A program made the position numbers and the translations under genes. The notes under the pieces were generated by a model that was not told the origin of the DNA, ran no database searches, and was given only the letters and a program-made list of their open reading frames with translations. From Flavobacterium sp. KACC 22763 (GTDB taxonomy: Bacteria > Bacteroidota > Bacteroidia > Flavobacteriales > Flavobacteriaceae): a stretch of 64,000 nt of DNA. How positions within the stretch are numbered: the first letter of the stretch is position 1; each line of letters opens with the position of its first letter. The stretch is taken from contig NZ_CP117879.1 in the NCBI RefSeq assembly GCF_028736155.1, positions 744,001 to 808,000 of the forward strand, read 5' to 3'. Shown piece after piece: positions 15,975 to 24,065 of this stretch.

Positions 15975-16613
15975 TTATTTTGGAGGCAAAGAGCCGTCTT
16001 TTCTCATTTCTTTAACTACAGCTTGCATGATGGCATCAACTGTTTGCCCTAAATCTGTAACATATTGTGATTCTGTGGTTCCTGTCCAGATTAATTTGTT
16101 TTGTTTTAATGAAAAAACATTGGTTTCTACCATGTAAGAAGTAGTTTCTTGATAATACCCTGGGTCATAAAAATTTGGAGAATACATTCCGTACCAATTT
16201 CCAAAACCATATCCATACATTCCCGTGTACATTCCGTCAAAACCTCCGTAATACATTCCGGTGTACGTGCCCGGAACATAATTAACTTCTTTTTCTTTGC
16301 TGACCAAACGCATGCTGATTACCCCGTCAAAATTTTCGTCTTGTAAAACTTTTAGTTTTTGTTCTTGTGTTAATTGAGAAGTTGCGTTTAAATATTGATA
16401 TGAAGTTTTGAAAATCGGATTGCCTGCTGCAATTCTATTTTCAGTAATTCGTCTCGAAGCTTCGTCTTTGACTAAAGCAACAACCAAAACCTTTTTAAAT
16501 TGTTCTTGTGTAATCGTTACATCTGGATCTCTCCAGCTGTTTACAATTGAAGTATTACTGCCGCAACTTGAAAACGTTGCTATAGCGAAAAACAAAACTA
16601 AGTACTTTTTCAT
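15975..16613 (-). CDS. Unknown lipoprotein
   Basis: A 212-residue lipoprotein: signal peptide MKKYLVLFFAIATFSSCGS, with the lipobox Cys at residue 17. The mature part begins NTSIVNSWRDPDVTI, then a region around KKVLVVALVKDEASRR, and a glycine/tyrosine-rich stretch in the middle (YTGMYYGGFDGMYTGMYGYG). The C-terminal LWTGTTESQYVTDLGQTVD segment resembles DUF4136-like periplasmic lipoproteins, but I cannot assign the family firmly. Function unknown; probably anchored in the envelope. Confidence 0.8.
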   Translation of the reverse strand: MKKYLVLFFAIATFSSCGSNTSIVNSWRDPDVTITQEQFKKVLVVALVKDEASRRITENRIAAGNPIFKTSYQYLNATSQLTQEQKLKVLQDENFDGVISMRLVSKEKEVNYVPGTYTGMYYGGFDGMYTGMYGYGFGNWYGMYSPNFYDPGYYQETTSYMVETNVFSLKQNKLIWTGTTESQYVTDLGQTVDAIMQAVVKEMRKDGSLPPK

Positions 16614-16695
16614 ATTTTACAGTTAAATTATTTTGTAATAAAAATAACAAATAAAATATTATAAATACATCATTCAGAGCAAATTAAATTTTCTT

Positions 16696-17151
16696 TTAAT
16701 TGTAAGCTTTTTTAATACGGTCCAAATCACGTTTAGTATCTTGTTCTTTTAAAGATTCACGCTTATCATAGTTCTTTTTCCCTTTACAAAGTCCAATCTG
16801 TAGTTTGGCTAAGCCTTTTTCGTTTGTAAACAGTTTTAAAGGTATAATGGTTAAACCTTTTGCTTGAACATTTTTATGAAGTGTTTTTAATTCCTTTTTG
16901 TTCAAAAGCAATTTTCTTTCGCTTCTCGATTTATGATTGAATTGGTTTCCAAAAGAATACTCTTCAATATAAGTATTAATAGCAAAAAGCTCCATTCCGC
17001 TAAATTCGCAAAAGCTTTCTGTAATATTCGCTTTCCCTAAACGTATAGATTTAATTTCTGTTCCTGCCAAAACAATTCCAGCAGTATAAGTATCGATTAT
17101 TTCATAATCGAATCGGGCTCTCTTGTTAAGTATATTGACTGATTTTATCAT
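16696..17151 (-). CDS. smpB: SsrA-binding protein SmpB
   Basis: Binds tmRNA and delivers it to stalled ribosomes for trans-translation. Residues about 5-30 (NKRARFDYEIIDTYTAGIVL) open the OB-fold, GTEIKSIRLGKANI is the family signature, and the tail KGKKNYDKRESLKEQDTKRD is the C-terminal extension that enters the decoding site. 151 residues is the usual size. The tmRNA gene itself was not found here. It is a second ribosome-rescue gene in this window, beside prfH at 5640. Confidence 0.97.
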   Translation of the reverse strand: MIKSVNILNKRARFDYEIIDTYTAGIVLAGTEIKSIRLGKANITESFCEFSGMELFAINTYIEEYSFGNQFNHKSRSERKLLLNKKELKTLHKNVQAKGLTIIPLKLFTNEKGLAKLQIGLCKGKKNYDKRESLKEQDTKRDLDRIKKAYN

Positions 17152-17156
17152 GGTTG

Positions 17157-17164
17157 CAAATGTA
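17157..17164 (-). promoter_or_regulatory. Candidate -7 box of smpB, abutting the ATG
   Basis: On the minus strand TACATTTG matches TAnnTTTG and ends 5 nt before the smpB ATG, which predicts an almost leaderless mRNA. The upstream -33 element is not evident. Confidence 0.4.
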
Positions 17165-17255
17165 ACGAAAATTGAAAAAATGTAGCAGTTAAAATTAATT
17201 AAAGATTTTTTTTTAATCCATGATTTAAATCATCCTTAAGCCGAAACCTTACTCA

Positions 17256-17263
17256 TAAGTTTG
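17256..17263 (+). promoter_or_regulatory. Candidate -7 box of the outer-membrane protein gene
   Basis: TAAGTTTG matches TAnnTTTG and lies 28 nt upstream of the ATG at 17292. No obvious TTTG partner is seen. Confidence 0.4.
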
Positions 17264-17291
17264 TCCTGTAATTAAAAAAAAACGAAATAAA

Positions 17292-17948
17292 ATGAAAAAG
17301 ATTGTAACATTAGTGAGTATGGTGTTAATCGGTTTAACTGCTAAAGCTCAAGATTCATCTCAAGGGTTAAAAGGAGCTTGGTTTGCAACTTCGCAGTTTG
17401 GTTATCAGCAGACTAAAACTGGAGATGTAAAAGGAACTAATCTATCAGTGCTTCCAATTGTTGGAACATTTATTACGCCATCTGTAGCAGTAGGTGCGGG
17501 AATAGGTTATATTAACATTAAATCAGAAGGTTATGATAAAGTTAGTCCCGATCTTAAAACATTAGGGAATACAGACCTAATTGTAATTCAGCCATTAGCT
17601 AGAAAATACTGGAATGTAGCAGGTTCTTTATATTTCTTTGGACAAGCAGCAATTCCTGTTATTACTGGAAAAGAAAAAGAAAGCAACTTAAAAGTAAATC
17701 AGGTTGGTGTATCTGTATCGGGAGGTTTCGATTATTTTGTAACTAAGAATTTCTCAGTAGAGTTTTCTTATGATTTAGTAAACTTTACTTCTACAACTCT
17801 AAAACCAGAGAATGGAGAAAAAACAACTGTTACTAATTTTGGATTAGCTCATGTAGCTAATGTTGATTCTTATTACAACACAGCATTAGGCGGAAGTGCC
17901 CCAAACTTAACAACCCCGATTTCTGTTGGATTTAAATTCATATTCTAA
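17292..17948 (+). CDS. Outer-membrane beta-barrel protein
   Basis: A 218-residue protein with a signal peptide (MKKIVTLVSMVLIGLTAKAQ, cleavage after AQ) followed by alternating hydrophobic strands, such as SVAVGAGIGYINIKS and VNQVGVSVSGGFDYFV, and an aromatic C-terminal strand ending in VGFKFIF. This fits a small OmpW/OmpX-like barrel in the outer membrane. No specific ligand can be inferred. A 12-bp-stem terminator follows. Confidence 0.87.
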   Translation: MKKIVTLVSMVLIGLTAKAQDSSQGLKGAWFATSQFGYQQTKTGDVKGTNLSVLPIVGTFITPSVAVGAGIGYINIKSEGYDKVSPDLKTLGNTDLIVIQPLARKYWNVAGSLYFFGQAAIPVITGKEKESNLKVNQVGVSVSGGFDYFVTKNFSVEFSYDLVNFTSTTLKPENGEKTTVTNFGLAHVANVDSYYNTALGGSAPNLTTPISVGFKFIF

Positions 17949-18002
17949 TTTATTCTTTATTTGATTAATGTAAAATTCTATTTAGTAATTTTGCGAAAAA
18001 AG

Positions 18003-18034
18003 AAGACCGTACTTTTTTGAAGTACGGTCTTTTT
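18003..18034 (+). terminator. Terminator after the beta-barrel gene
   Basis: AAGACCGTACTT (18003-18014) pairs with AAGTACGGTCTT (18020-18031), followed by T residues. Confidence 0.85.
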
Positions 18035-18056
18035 GATATTATTAAAAAAATACAAG

Positions 18057-18281
18057 ATGCAAAATCAATCCAAAGATCCATTACACGGAATTACACTTCA
18101 AAAAATAGTCGAAACGCTAGTTGGCTATTACGGTTTTGATACTTTAGGTGAATTAATTCCGATAAAATGCTTTAATTCAAATCCAAGTGTAAAATCAAGT
18201 CTTACTTTTTTAAGAAAAACAGATTGGGCACGTAAAAAAGTAGAAGAACTTTATATTAAAACACTTCCTAAGTTAGGGTGA
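18057..18281 (+). CDS. VF530 family (DUF2132) small protein
   Basis: A 74-residue protein of the VF530 family, whose fold resembles a DNA-binding domain. The family pattern [20 protein letters not shown] (residues 7-26), [17 protein letters not shown] and the C-terminal LYIKT are present. The start is taken at the ATG at 18057, since upstream residues (MILLKKYK) lie in the terminator region and are not family-like. The gene ends 2 nt before the end of a converging gene. Confidence 0.88.
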   Translation: MQNQSKDPLHGITLQKIVETLVGYYGFDTLGELIPIKCFNSNPSVKSSLTFLRKTDWARKKVEELYIKTLPKLG

Positions 18282-18283
18282 TT

Positions 18284-18838
18284 TTATAATTTATACGAAA
18301 TCATAACTCCTCCGCGGTACGGAAGCCATTCGCCACTTTTATTATAGTGAACTGCTTTGTCATATCTTCCTGGGGTTCCGTCATTATAATATCCGTGATA
18401 AAATCCTTGATGCCATCCACCGCCTACAAAAAAGTCAAGTAAAAATTTATCGCTTAGTTTTAGATTGTAGCCTACTGTTGCTCCAATTCTGTAGCCGAAA
18501 CCATCTTCGTAATGGTTGCTATCCCAATAATTCCACTTTTGTATTTCATATTTATCAGCTCCTATATGTGCTCCAGCATAGAAACCATTATATTTCTCTT
18601 TAAAATGATAACGAATTTCAGGAGTAATAGTAACAAACTTCATAGGATGGTGTCCATTAAAAGATTCCCAAAATGAAGCCATTACGTCGGCACTAAAAGT
18701 GGTTTTTTCTCCTATACTGGTTTCAATGCCAATGTTAGGAATGGCTAATAAAGCTGTAGCTCCGTTAAATTTTACAAATGTCTGACTTTGCATTTGCACA
18801 CAAAATAGAAGAACAATTAGGGCAGGTATTTTTTTCAT
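18284..18838 (-). CDS. Outer-membrane protein, DUF3575-like
   Basis: A 184-residue secreted protein starting MKKIPALIVLLFCVQMQSQ (signal peptide). The mature part reads as beta strands: FNGATALLAIPNIGIETSIG, KTTFSADVMASFWESFNG, GYRIGATVGYNLKLSDKFLLD, and a final RGGVMISYKL. This layout resembles DUF3575 barrel proteins, but the assignment is tentative. The start at 18838 places the signal peptide correctly; the longer reading frame upstream would put charged residues before it. Confidence 0.8.
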   Translation of the reverse strand: MKKIPALIVLLFCVQMQSQTFVKFNGATALLAIPNIGIETSIGEKTTFSADVMASFWESFNGHHPMKFVTITPEIRYHFKEKYNGFYAGAHIGADKYEIQKWNYWDSNHYEDGFGYRIGATVGYNLKLSDKFLLDFFVGGGWHQGFYHGYYNDGTPGRYDKAVHYNKSGEWLPYRGGVMISYKL

Positions 18839-18856
18839 AAGGACTTTTTGGAATTC

Positions 18857-18897
18857 AAAATCAGCAACTTTTTTTGCTGATTTTGCTCGCAAATATA
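18857..18897 (-). promoter_or_regulatory. Candidate promoter and 5' leader hairpin
   Basis: On the minus strand TATATTTG (18890-18897) is a good -7 box. The transcript would begin near 18883 with a perfect 11-bp hairpin, AAAATCAGCAA/TTGCTGATTTT (18857-18884, loop CTTTTT on the plus strand), ahead of the ATG at 18838. Such a 5'-terminal stem could protect the mRNA. Confidence 0.45.
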
Positions 18898-18952
18898 ACA
18901 GATAATGCTTGAGAACTATTAATTATAAGATTATTTTAACAAGTAGAAAGTT

Positions 18953-19501
18953 TTACTTTTCTAGTAATGAATAGATTACTTTGTCTATAAATTTTCCATC
19001 CCAGAATTCTACTTCTCTTAAATGGGCTTCTTTAACAAAACCGCACTTTTGCAATACCTTTTCAGAAGCATAATTTTCGGGATCAATTACAGCTTCAATT
19101 GAATGAAGTTTTAAATCTTCAAAACCATATTTAATCAGGTGGTTAACAGCTTCTGTAATAATTCCTTTTCCATGATGGTTAGGTGAAAGGATATAGCCTA
19201 TTTCAGCTCGATAATTCTCTGGCTGCATTCTGTAGAATCCAATAATTCCAATTAATTTAGAATCATTTTTAAATCGGACGCTCCAGTTTATTCCTTCATT
19301 AGTATCGATCTTTTCATCAATCATTTTAATGAGTTCCAAAGCATCCTCGTGGTTTTTTGCCAGAGGTCTCGGAATATATTTCATATTTTCAGGATTAGAA
19401 CGCAAGTCAAAGACTTCCTGTACATCTTTATCTGTTAGCCTGTCTAAAATTAAGCGTTCTGTTTCTATTATTGGAAAAGGAGTAAAATTGAAATCTAACA
19501 T
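18953..19501 (-). CDS. GNAT acetyltransferase, RimJ/RimL type
   Basis: A 182-residue N-acetyltransferase. The N terminus (FPIIETERLILDRLTDKD) and the acetyl-CoA loop AEIGYILSPNHHGKGIITEAV are typical of the RimJ/RimL group, as is the following SIEAVIDPENYASEKVLQKCGF. The natural start is the ATG at 19501; the longer upstream frame would overlap the neighbouring epimerase gene. The gap to that gene is 10 nt, so they probably share a transcript. Substrate unknown. Confidence 0.88.
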   Translation of the reverse strand: MLDFNFTPFPIIETERLILDRLTDKDVQEVFDLRSNPENMKYIPRPLAKNHEDALELIKMIDEKIDTNEGINWSVRFKNDSKLIGIIGFYRMQPENYRAEIGYILSPNHHGKGIITEAVNHLIKYGFEDLKLHSIEAVIDPENYASEKVLQKCGFVKEAHLREVEFWDGKFIDKVIYSLLEK

Positions 19502-19511
19502 TTTGTTATTT

Positions 19512-20363
19512 TTATAATATAGTAATACTAAATTTTGCGCTGAAATCTTTGTTTTCATCCAGAATCAAAATTCCTTCTTTTTTGTATAAATCGCCTGTGT
19601 TTTCATCAGTATCAGAATAACCTAGCCAAGGTTCGATGCAGATAAAAGGTGCATTTTCTTTTGTCCAGATTCCTAAACTTGGAAAGTCATTATAGCTGAC
19701 TTTTACATATGGTTTTGAATTGTTAAGAATAGTCAATGATTTGGATTCTAATGTTTTGAAAATTAAAGCGTCATTCTTAAAAAGCTCATAATTTAAAGGG
19801 GCTAAATTATTTTTTGTTTCCAGAACTTTAGTTTTAGAAGAAATCAAATCATTTTCAAGAAGATAATACTTTAAATTTTCTTCTTTTTCGAATTGAAAAG
19901 CATAATCTTCAAAATTGTCCGGAAGTGCGATTGCTGGATGTGCTCCAATTGAAAAAGGCATTTTTTCTTTTCCTTTATTTATTACTTTATATTCAAGTTC
20001 TAATGCGTTTTCAATAAGAGTGTAAATAAGCTGTAATTCAAAATCAAAAGGATATTTCTGTAATGTTTCTTCAGAAGATTTAAGAGAGAAGATGGCTTTG
20101 TTTTCCGTTTTTTCAATCAATTCAAAATCCATGTCACGAGCAAAACCATGACGTGGCAGATGATATTCTTTTTCATTGATTGTATAGGTGTTATTTTTTA
20201 AAGTTCCTACAATTGGAAAAAGAACAGGAGAGTGCTTGCCCCAAAAATCTGGATTGCCTTCCCATATATATTCGTCGTTTTGATTGTCTTTTATCGAAAA
20301 TAATTCAGCTCCAGCATGTTTAATAGAAGCTTTTAATATAGAATTTGAAATGGTTGTAGTCAC
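19512..20363 (-). CDS. Aldose 1-epimerase family protein
   Basis: A 283-residue galactose-mutarotase-like protein (LacX/YeaD type). Motifs include ISNSILKASIKHAGAELFSI at the N terminus, PVLFPIVG, HGFARDMDFE, FSIGAHPAIALP and the C-terminal ICIEPWLGYSD. It should act on the alpha/beta anomers of a sugar or sugar phosphate. The first codon appears to be GTG at 20363. The GNAT gene follows 10 nt downstream. Confidence 0.88.
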   Translation of the reverse strand: MTTTISNSILKASIKHAGAELFSIKDNQNDEYIWEGNPDFWGKHSPVLFPIVGTLKNNTYTINEKEYHLPRHGFARDMDFELIEKTENKAIFSLKSSEETLQKYPFDFELQLIYTLIENALELEYKVINKGKEKMPFSIGAHPAIALPDNFEDYAFQFEKEENLKYYLLENDLISSKTKVLETKNNLAPLNYELFKNDALIFKTLESKSLTILNNSKPYVKVSYNDFPSLGIWTKENAPFICIEPWLGYSDTDENTGDLYKKEGILILDENKDFSAKFSITIL

Positions 20364-20548
20364 AATGTTGAGTCTAAAATGAATGTTCTTTTGATAGATG
20401 TAAATATATTTTATAAAATTTAGTTTTTTAAGAAAAAGGCTTAAATTATTTTATTGATAAAATTATGCTAAAATTAAATTTATGTTTTGAAATTTCTCTG
20501 TAAATAGCTTTTTTTTTCATTAATTTGCTACATAAACAGCTAAAAAAT

Positions 20549-22819
20549 ATGAAAAAGCAATCTGCAAAAGCCATTTTAACCGCGGCTTTATTTTTTGGGA
20601 TTTCTTCAGTTTGGGCGCAGCAAACTCCTTCAGCACCAACAGCAAATCCAGTAAACAATTACAATTATCATGATGCCTTTGGACCTCATTTTTACACTAA
20701 AAATGCGACATCGACTCGTACTGCGAGCGGTGAGCCAGGAATAGAGTATTGGCAGAATAGAGCCGATTATCAGATTACGGCAAAATTAAACGGAACTACA
20801 AACGAGATTGTAGGGACAGATGAAATTACTTACACTAATAATAGTCCTAATAAATTAGGATTTCTTTGGCTGAATTTAGATCAGAACTTATTTAAAGAAG
20901 ATTCTAGAGGAAATGCTGTTGTGCCTTTAACAGGAAGCCGTAACGGAGCTCAAGGGCAAGTTTTTGATGGTGGAAATAAAATAAAATCTGTAAAAGTAAT
21001 TTCTGGCGGAAAAAACAAAACTGAAGTCGATGCTAAATATATCGTTACAGATACCAGAATGCAGATTTTCCTTCCTCAGGAATTGGCGGCAAAAGGAGGT
21101 TCTGTAAAGGTTAAAATTGAATTCTCTTTCATCGCGCCTTTTGAAGGATCTGATAGAATGGGGGTTTTAGAAACTAAAAACGGAAAAATCTTTACAATTG
21201 CACAATGGTACCCACGCATGTGCGTGTATGATGATGTGAGAGGATGGAATACAGCTCCTTATTTAGGTGCATCTGAGTTTTACTTAGAGTACGGTGATTT
21301 TGATGTGAAATTAACTGTTCCAGGAAATCACTTTGTAGTAGCTTCTGGTGAATTATTAAATGGTCAAGAAGTGCTTTCTGCAGATCATTTCAAAAAATAT
21401 AAGGATGCTGCAAACAGTGATAAAACGGTAACAATTCGTTCTGAGCAAGAAGTAAATTCAGCTTCAAATGCAAATGCAGGAACAGAAAAAACATGGCATT
21501 ATAAAATCAAAAATGCACGTGATTTCTCTTGGGCATCGTCTCCAGCTTTCATTTTAGATGGAGCAAAAATTAATCTTCCAAGCGGTAAAAAATCATTAGC
21601 ATTATCAGCTTATCCTGTTGAAAGTGCAGGGCAAGGTGCTTACGGACGTTCTACAGAATATGTAAAAGCGTCTATTGAACATTATTCAAAACAATGGTTT
21701 GAATATCCTTATCCAGCAGCTACAAACGTTGCAGGAAATGAAGGTGGTATGGAATATCCTGGAATTGTTTTCTGCGGATGGAAATCTAAAGGACAAGATC
21801 TTTGGGGCGTAACAGATCACGAATTTGGACATATTTGGTTCCCAATGATTGTGGGTTCAAACGAAAGACTATTTGCTTGGATGGATGAAGGATTTAACAC
21901 CTTTATTAATTCATTAAGTACTGCTGCATTTAACAACGGTGAGTATAAAGAAGAGCCGACAAATTTGCATGAAATGGCAGAACCGTTTACTAGACCAGAT
22001 TTAGAAACCATTATGAGCTCTCCTGATAATATGAAAGAGGCTAATATCGGTATGTTATGCTACTTTAAGCCAAGTGCAGGTTTAGTGATTTTAAGAGAGC
22101 AGATTTTAGGAAAAGAGCGTTTTGATACTGCTTTTAGAACTTATATTGAGCGTTGGGCATACAAACACCCGCAACCGGATGATTTCTTCAGATCTATGGA
22201 AAATGTTGCTGGTGAAGATTTAAGCTGGTTTTGGAGAAGCTGGTACGTAAATAACTGGCGTTTTGACCAAGGTGTTAATTCAGTAAAATATGTAAAGAAT
22301 GATCCAGCAAAAGGTGCAGTAATCACAGTTGAAAACTTTGACAAAATGCCAATGCCAATTGTTTTAGATGTGAAAACAAAAAGCGGAAAAGTGACTAGAG
22401 TTAATCTTCCGGTAGAAATCTGGCAAAGAAATAATTCTTGGTCTTTCAAACACAATTCTACCGAAGAAATTGAAAGTATTACTTTAGATCCAGATAATGC
22501 TTTTCCAGATAATAATACGTCTAATAATGTTTGGACAGCAGGAAAAGGAAAAATTGAAAAAGATATTATTTTAGATCCTTTTGTTGGTAGCTATGTTACG
22601 TCAAAATCGCCTTTGACAATTGAATTGACTGAGAAAAACAGTGTTTTAAATGCTGAACTTCCAAACTATCCTAAATTTGCATTGAAGCCTGTTGAAAACG
22701 AAAAAGATACATTCGAATCATCGAGAGCTGGTTTAAAAATTAAATTTAATGATGCTAAAAACGGTTTCGATTTAATACTTTTAGGAAATGGTCAAGTAAT
22801 ACCTTTTACTAGAAAATAA
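20549..22819 (+). CDS. M1 family metallopeptidase, secreted
   Basis: A secreted zinc peptidase of 756 residues. It starts [20 protein letters not shown] with a cleavage site after WAQ. The zinc site HEFGH with a downstream Glu in WMDEGFN (HExxH-18-E) and the GGMEY exopeptidase-type motif identify the gluzincin M1 family. A beta-rich domain precedes the catalytic one and a C-terminal extension of about 200 residues follows. I chose the ATG at 20549 rather than a TTG 24 nt upstream because it begins the signal peptide. A terminator lies 21 nt past the stop. Confidence 0.93.
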   Translation: MKKQSAKAILTAALFFGISSVWAQQTPSAPTANPVNNYNYHDAFGPHFYTKNATSTRTASGEPGIEYWQNRADYQITAKLNGTTNEIVGTDEITYTNNSPNKLGFLWLNLDQNLFKEDSRGNAVVPLTGSRNGAQGQVFDGGNKIKSVKVISGGKNKTEVDAKYIVTDTRMQIFLPQELAAKGGSVKVKIEFSFIAPFEGSDRMGVLETKNGKIFTIAQWYPRMCVYDDVRGWNTAPYLGASEFYLEYGDFDVKLTVPGNHFVVASGELLNGQEVLSADHFKKYKDAANSDKTVTIRSEQEVNSASNANAGTEKTWHYKIKNARDFSWASSPAFILDGAKINLPSGKKSLALSAYPVESAGQGAYGRSTEYVKASIEHYSKQWFEYPYPAATNVAGNEGGMEYPGIVFCGWKSKGQDLWGVTDHEFGHIWFPMIVGSNERLFAWMDEGFNTFINSLSTAAFNNGEYKEEPTNLHEMAEPFTRPDLETIMSSPDNMKEANIGMLCYFKPSAGLVILREQILGKERFDTAFRTYIERWAYKHPQPDDFFRSMENVAGEDLSWFWRSWYVNNWRFDQGVNSVKYVKNDPAKGAVITVENFDKMPMPIVLDVKTKSGKVTRVNLPVEIWQRNNSWSFKHNSTEEIESITLDPDNAFPDNNTSNNVWTAGKGKIEKDIILDPFVGSYVTSKSPLTIELTEKNSVLNAELPNYPKFALKPVENEKDTFESSRAGLKIKFNDAKNGFDLILLGNGQVIPFTRK

Positions 22820-22840
22820 TAGAAATAAAGCTAAAAACTT

Positions 22841-22876
22841 AAAACCCGATAGTTATTTTAACTATCGGGTTTTCTT
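22841..22876 (+). terminator. Terminator of the M1 peptidase gene
   Basis: A 15-bp stem, AAAACCCGATAGTTA with TAACTATCGGGTTTT, around a 3-nt loop. Confidence 0.88.
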
Positions 22877-22923
22877 TTGTTTTTAAGTTTCAAGTTTATT
22901 TTGTTTAATTTTTAAGAATTAAA

Positions 22924-22963
22924 AACTCAGAACCTCAGTAGCTTAGAGTCTTAGAATCTTTAA
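22924..22963. repeat. CTTAGAATCT-type degenerate repeat
   Basis: Tandem degenerate units of about 9-10 nt (CTCAGAACCTCAGTAGCTTA, then GAGTCTTAGAATCTTT). The same family recurs at 28861-28889, 31213-31298 and 32314-32358, all within the arginine/proline cluster. This is the left part of a 546-nt gene-free stretch, whose rest holds the arg promoter and leader. Confidence 0.75.
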
Positions 22964-23008
22964 AGAATAACAAAACGTAAAAAAAATGTTAGAATTTTAA
23001 TTTTTTGT

Positions 23009-23037
23009 TTTGTGAATTAAAAAATAATGTAATTTTG
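23009..23037 (+). promoter_or_regulatory. Promoter of the arginine cluster
   Basis: TTTG at 23009-23012 lies 17 nt before TAATTTTG at 23030-23037, a good match to the Bacteroidota consensus. Transcription should begin near 23042-23045, that is, at or just before the ATG of the 28-codon frame and the first arm of the leader's outer stem. Confidence 0.7.
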
Positions 23038-23042
23038 CACCG

Positions 23043-23129
23043 ATGAATAAAATAAGTTTACATATAACTTCTTTGTCACGGACAAACTCACCGATTACTT
23101 CTCCCGAAGTACGGACGCTATCTCTATAG
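23043..23129 (+). CDS. Possible 28-residue leader peptide of the arg cluster
   Basis: The peptide starts MNKISLHITSLSRTNSPITS and ends RTLSL. Its ATG lies at the predicted transcription start, so it would be read without a ribosome-binding site. It contains two Arg codons, both CGG, a rare choice in this AT-rich genome, and is rich in Ser and Thr. It overlaps the hairpins of the leader, as expected of an attenuator peptide, though only two Arg codons is few for an arginine sensor. Coding status unproven. Confidence 0.35.
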   Translation: MNKISLHITSLSRTNSPITSPEVRTLSL

Positions 23130-23164
23130 TGTTCACTGAGTTTTATAGCCGTATATTTATTCAT
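23043..23164 (+). promoter_or_regulatory. Structured leader RNA of the arg cluster
   Basis: An outer 9-bp stem joins ATGAATAAA (23043-23051) to TTTATTCAT (23156-23164). Inside it, TTTGTC/GACAAA (23072-23086) and AAACTCA/TGAGTTT (23084-23090 with 23137-23143) share bases and cannot both form. The second encloses ACTTC/GAAGT (23097-23110) and CTAT/ATAG (23118-23129). Mutually exclusive helices near the start of a biosynthetic operon suggest a regulatory switch. I do not recognise a known riboswitch class. Confidence 0.5.
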
Positions 23165-23192
23165 ACCCATTTTTCATTTTGAAATCATATAA

Positions 23193-23209
23193 TTTGTCCA
23201 TTGGACAAA
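23193..23209. promoter_or_regulatory. TTTGTCCA inverted repeat in the arg leader
   Basis: TTTGTCCA-T-TGGACAAA, an 8-bp inverted repeat with a one-base centre. It echoes the TTTGTC-ACG-GACAAA hairpin at 23072-23086. Either a protein-binding palindrome or a further leader hairpin. From 23210 to the GNAT start at 23366 nothing else is seen beyond AT-rich sequence. Confidence 0.4.
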
Positions 23210-23365
23210 CATATCCTAAAAGTATTTATTATTTTGTAAATTTTCTTGATCAAGTTTTTGATTTTGAGAATGTTACTTCTATTTTGCTTAATTTTATTGG
23301 ATTCAATTCTGGATTTCAAACGAATCAATATGCTTTAATTTTTAACTCTAACTTCAATAATTGAA

Positions 23366-24001
23366 ATGAAGATCTCTATTGTTGTTACCCAGGAAGAACA
23401 CTTTAAATACGCACAAGAAATCTGCGATACGATAGAATCATCTGCCTTGTTAAGAGGCACGGGGATTGCTAAAAGAACTCCTGAGTACATTCAGAAAAAA
23501 ATGGCAAACGGTGATGCAATGATTGCTTTGGCTGACGGAAAGTTTGCAGGTTTTTGTTATATAGAAAGCTGGCAGCACGGAAAGTTTGTTGCGCATTCTG
23601 GGTTAATTGTACATCCAGATTATAGAAGTCATGGTTTGGCCAAAAAGATAAAATCAAAGGTTTTTGAGTATTCTTTGAAAAGATTTCCAGACGCTAAAAT
23701 ATTTGGAATTACGACTGGTTTGGCGGTAATGAAAATTAACTCTGAATTAGGCTATAAACCAGTTCCGTTCTCAGAATTGACAACCGATCCAAGTTTCTGG
23801 GCGGGTTGTAAAACGTGTACAAATTATCATATTCTACAAAGCAAAGAGAACAAAATGTGCCTTTGTACAGGAATGTTATATGATCCAAAAGAAAAACAAA
23901 AAACACCGCCAAGACATCCTTTTAACGAGGCTGTTTTAAACAGACTTAGAAAAATAAAACAAGCTTTATTCTTAAACAAAATCTTGTCATTGTTCGTTTA
24001 A
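23366..24001 (+). CDS. GNAT acyltransferase, probable N-succinylglutamate synthase
   Basis: First gene of the arginine cluster, 211 residues. The GNAT core spans about residues 55-130: GDAMIALADGKFAGFCYIES, then SGLIVHPDYRSHGLAKKIK, the acyl-CoA loop. A C-terminal Cys cluster (CKTC, then CLC) is distinctive. In Bacteroidota the homologous gene at the head of the arg operon has been assigned by mutant-fitness work as the synthase that acylates glutamate with a succinyl group (recalled, not checked). That fits the transcarbamylase type encoded downstream. No other ArgA or ArgJ is seen here. argG follows 64 nt later. Confidence 0.85.
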   Translation: MKISIVVTQEEHFKYAQEICDTIESSALLRGTGIAKRTPEYIQKKMANGDAMIALADGKFAGFCYIESWQHGKFVAHSGLIVHPDYRSHGLAKKIKSKVFEYSLKRFPDAKIFGITTGLAVMKINSELGYKPVPFSELTTDPSFWAGCKTCTNYHILQSKENKMCLCTGMLYDPKEKQKTPPRHPFNEAVLNRLRKIKQALFLNKILSLFV

Positions 24002-24065
24002 GTCAAATGAATTAGAAAAAATCTCAAACTGCTACATACGAAAGTATTAGCCTAAATTATAAAAA

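Noticed and set aside
20446..20658. Minus-strand 70-codon frame at the M1 peptidase start
   Set aside because: Overlaps the signal peptide region on the other strand and its promoter; no motif.
23043..23164. SAM or other known riboswitch in the arg leader
   Set aside because: I looked for the conserved core of SAM-I, tetrahydrofolate and preQ1 types and found none, so it is described only as a structured leader.
23179..23364. 61-codon frame directly before the GNAT gene
   Set aside because: It can start only with TTG, has no internal Met, is biased to Phe, Asn, Leu and Ile as AT-rich spacer would be, and overlaps the TTTGTCCA palindrome. It is more likely leader sequence than a gene.
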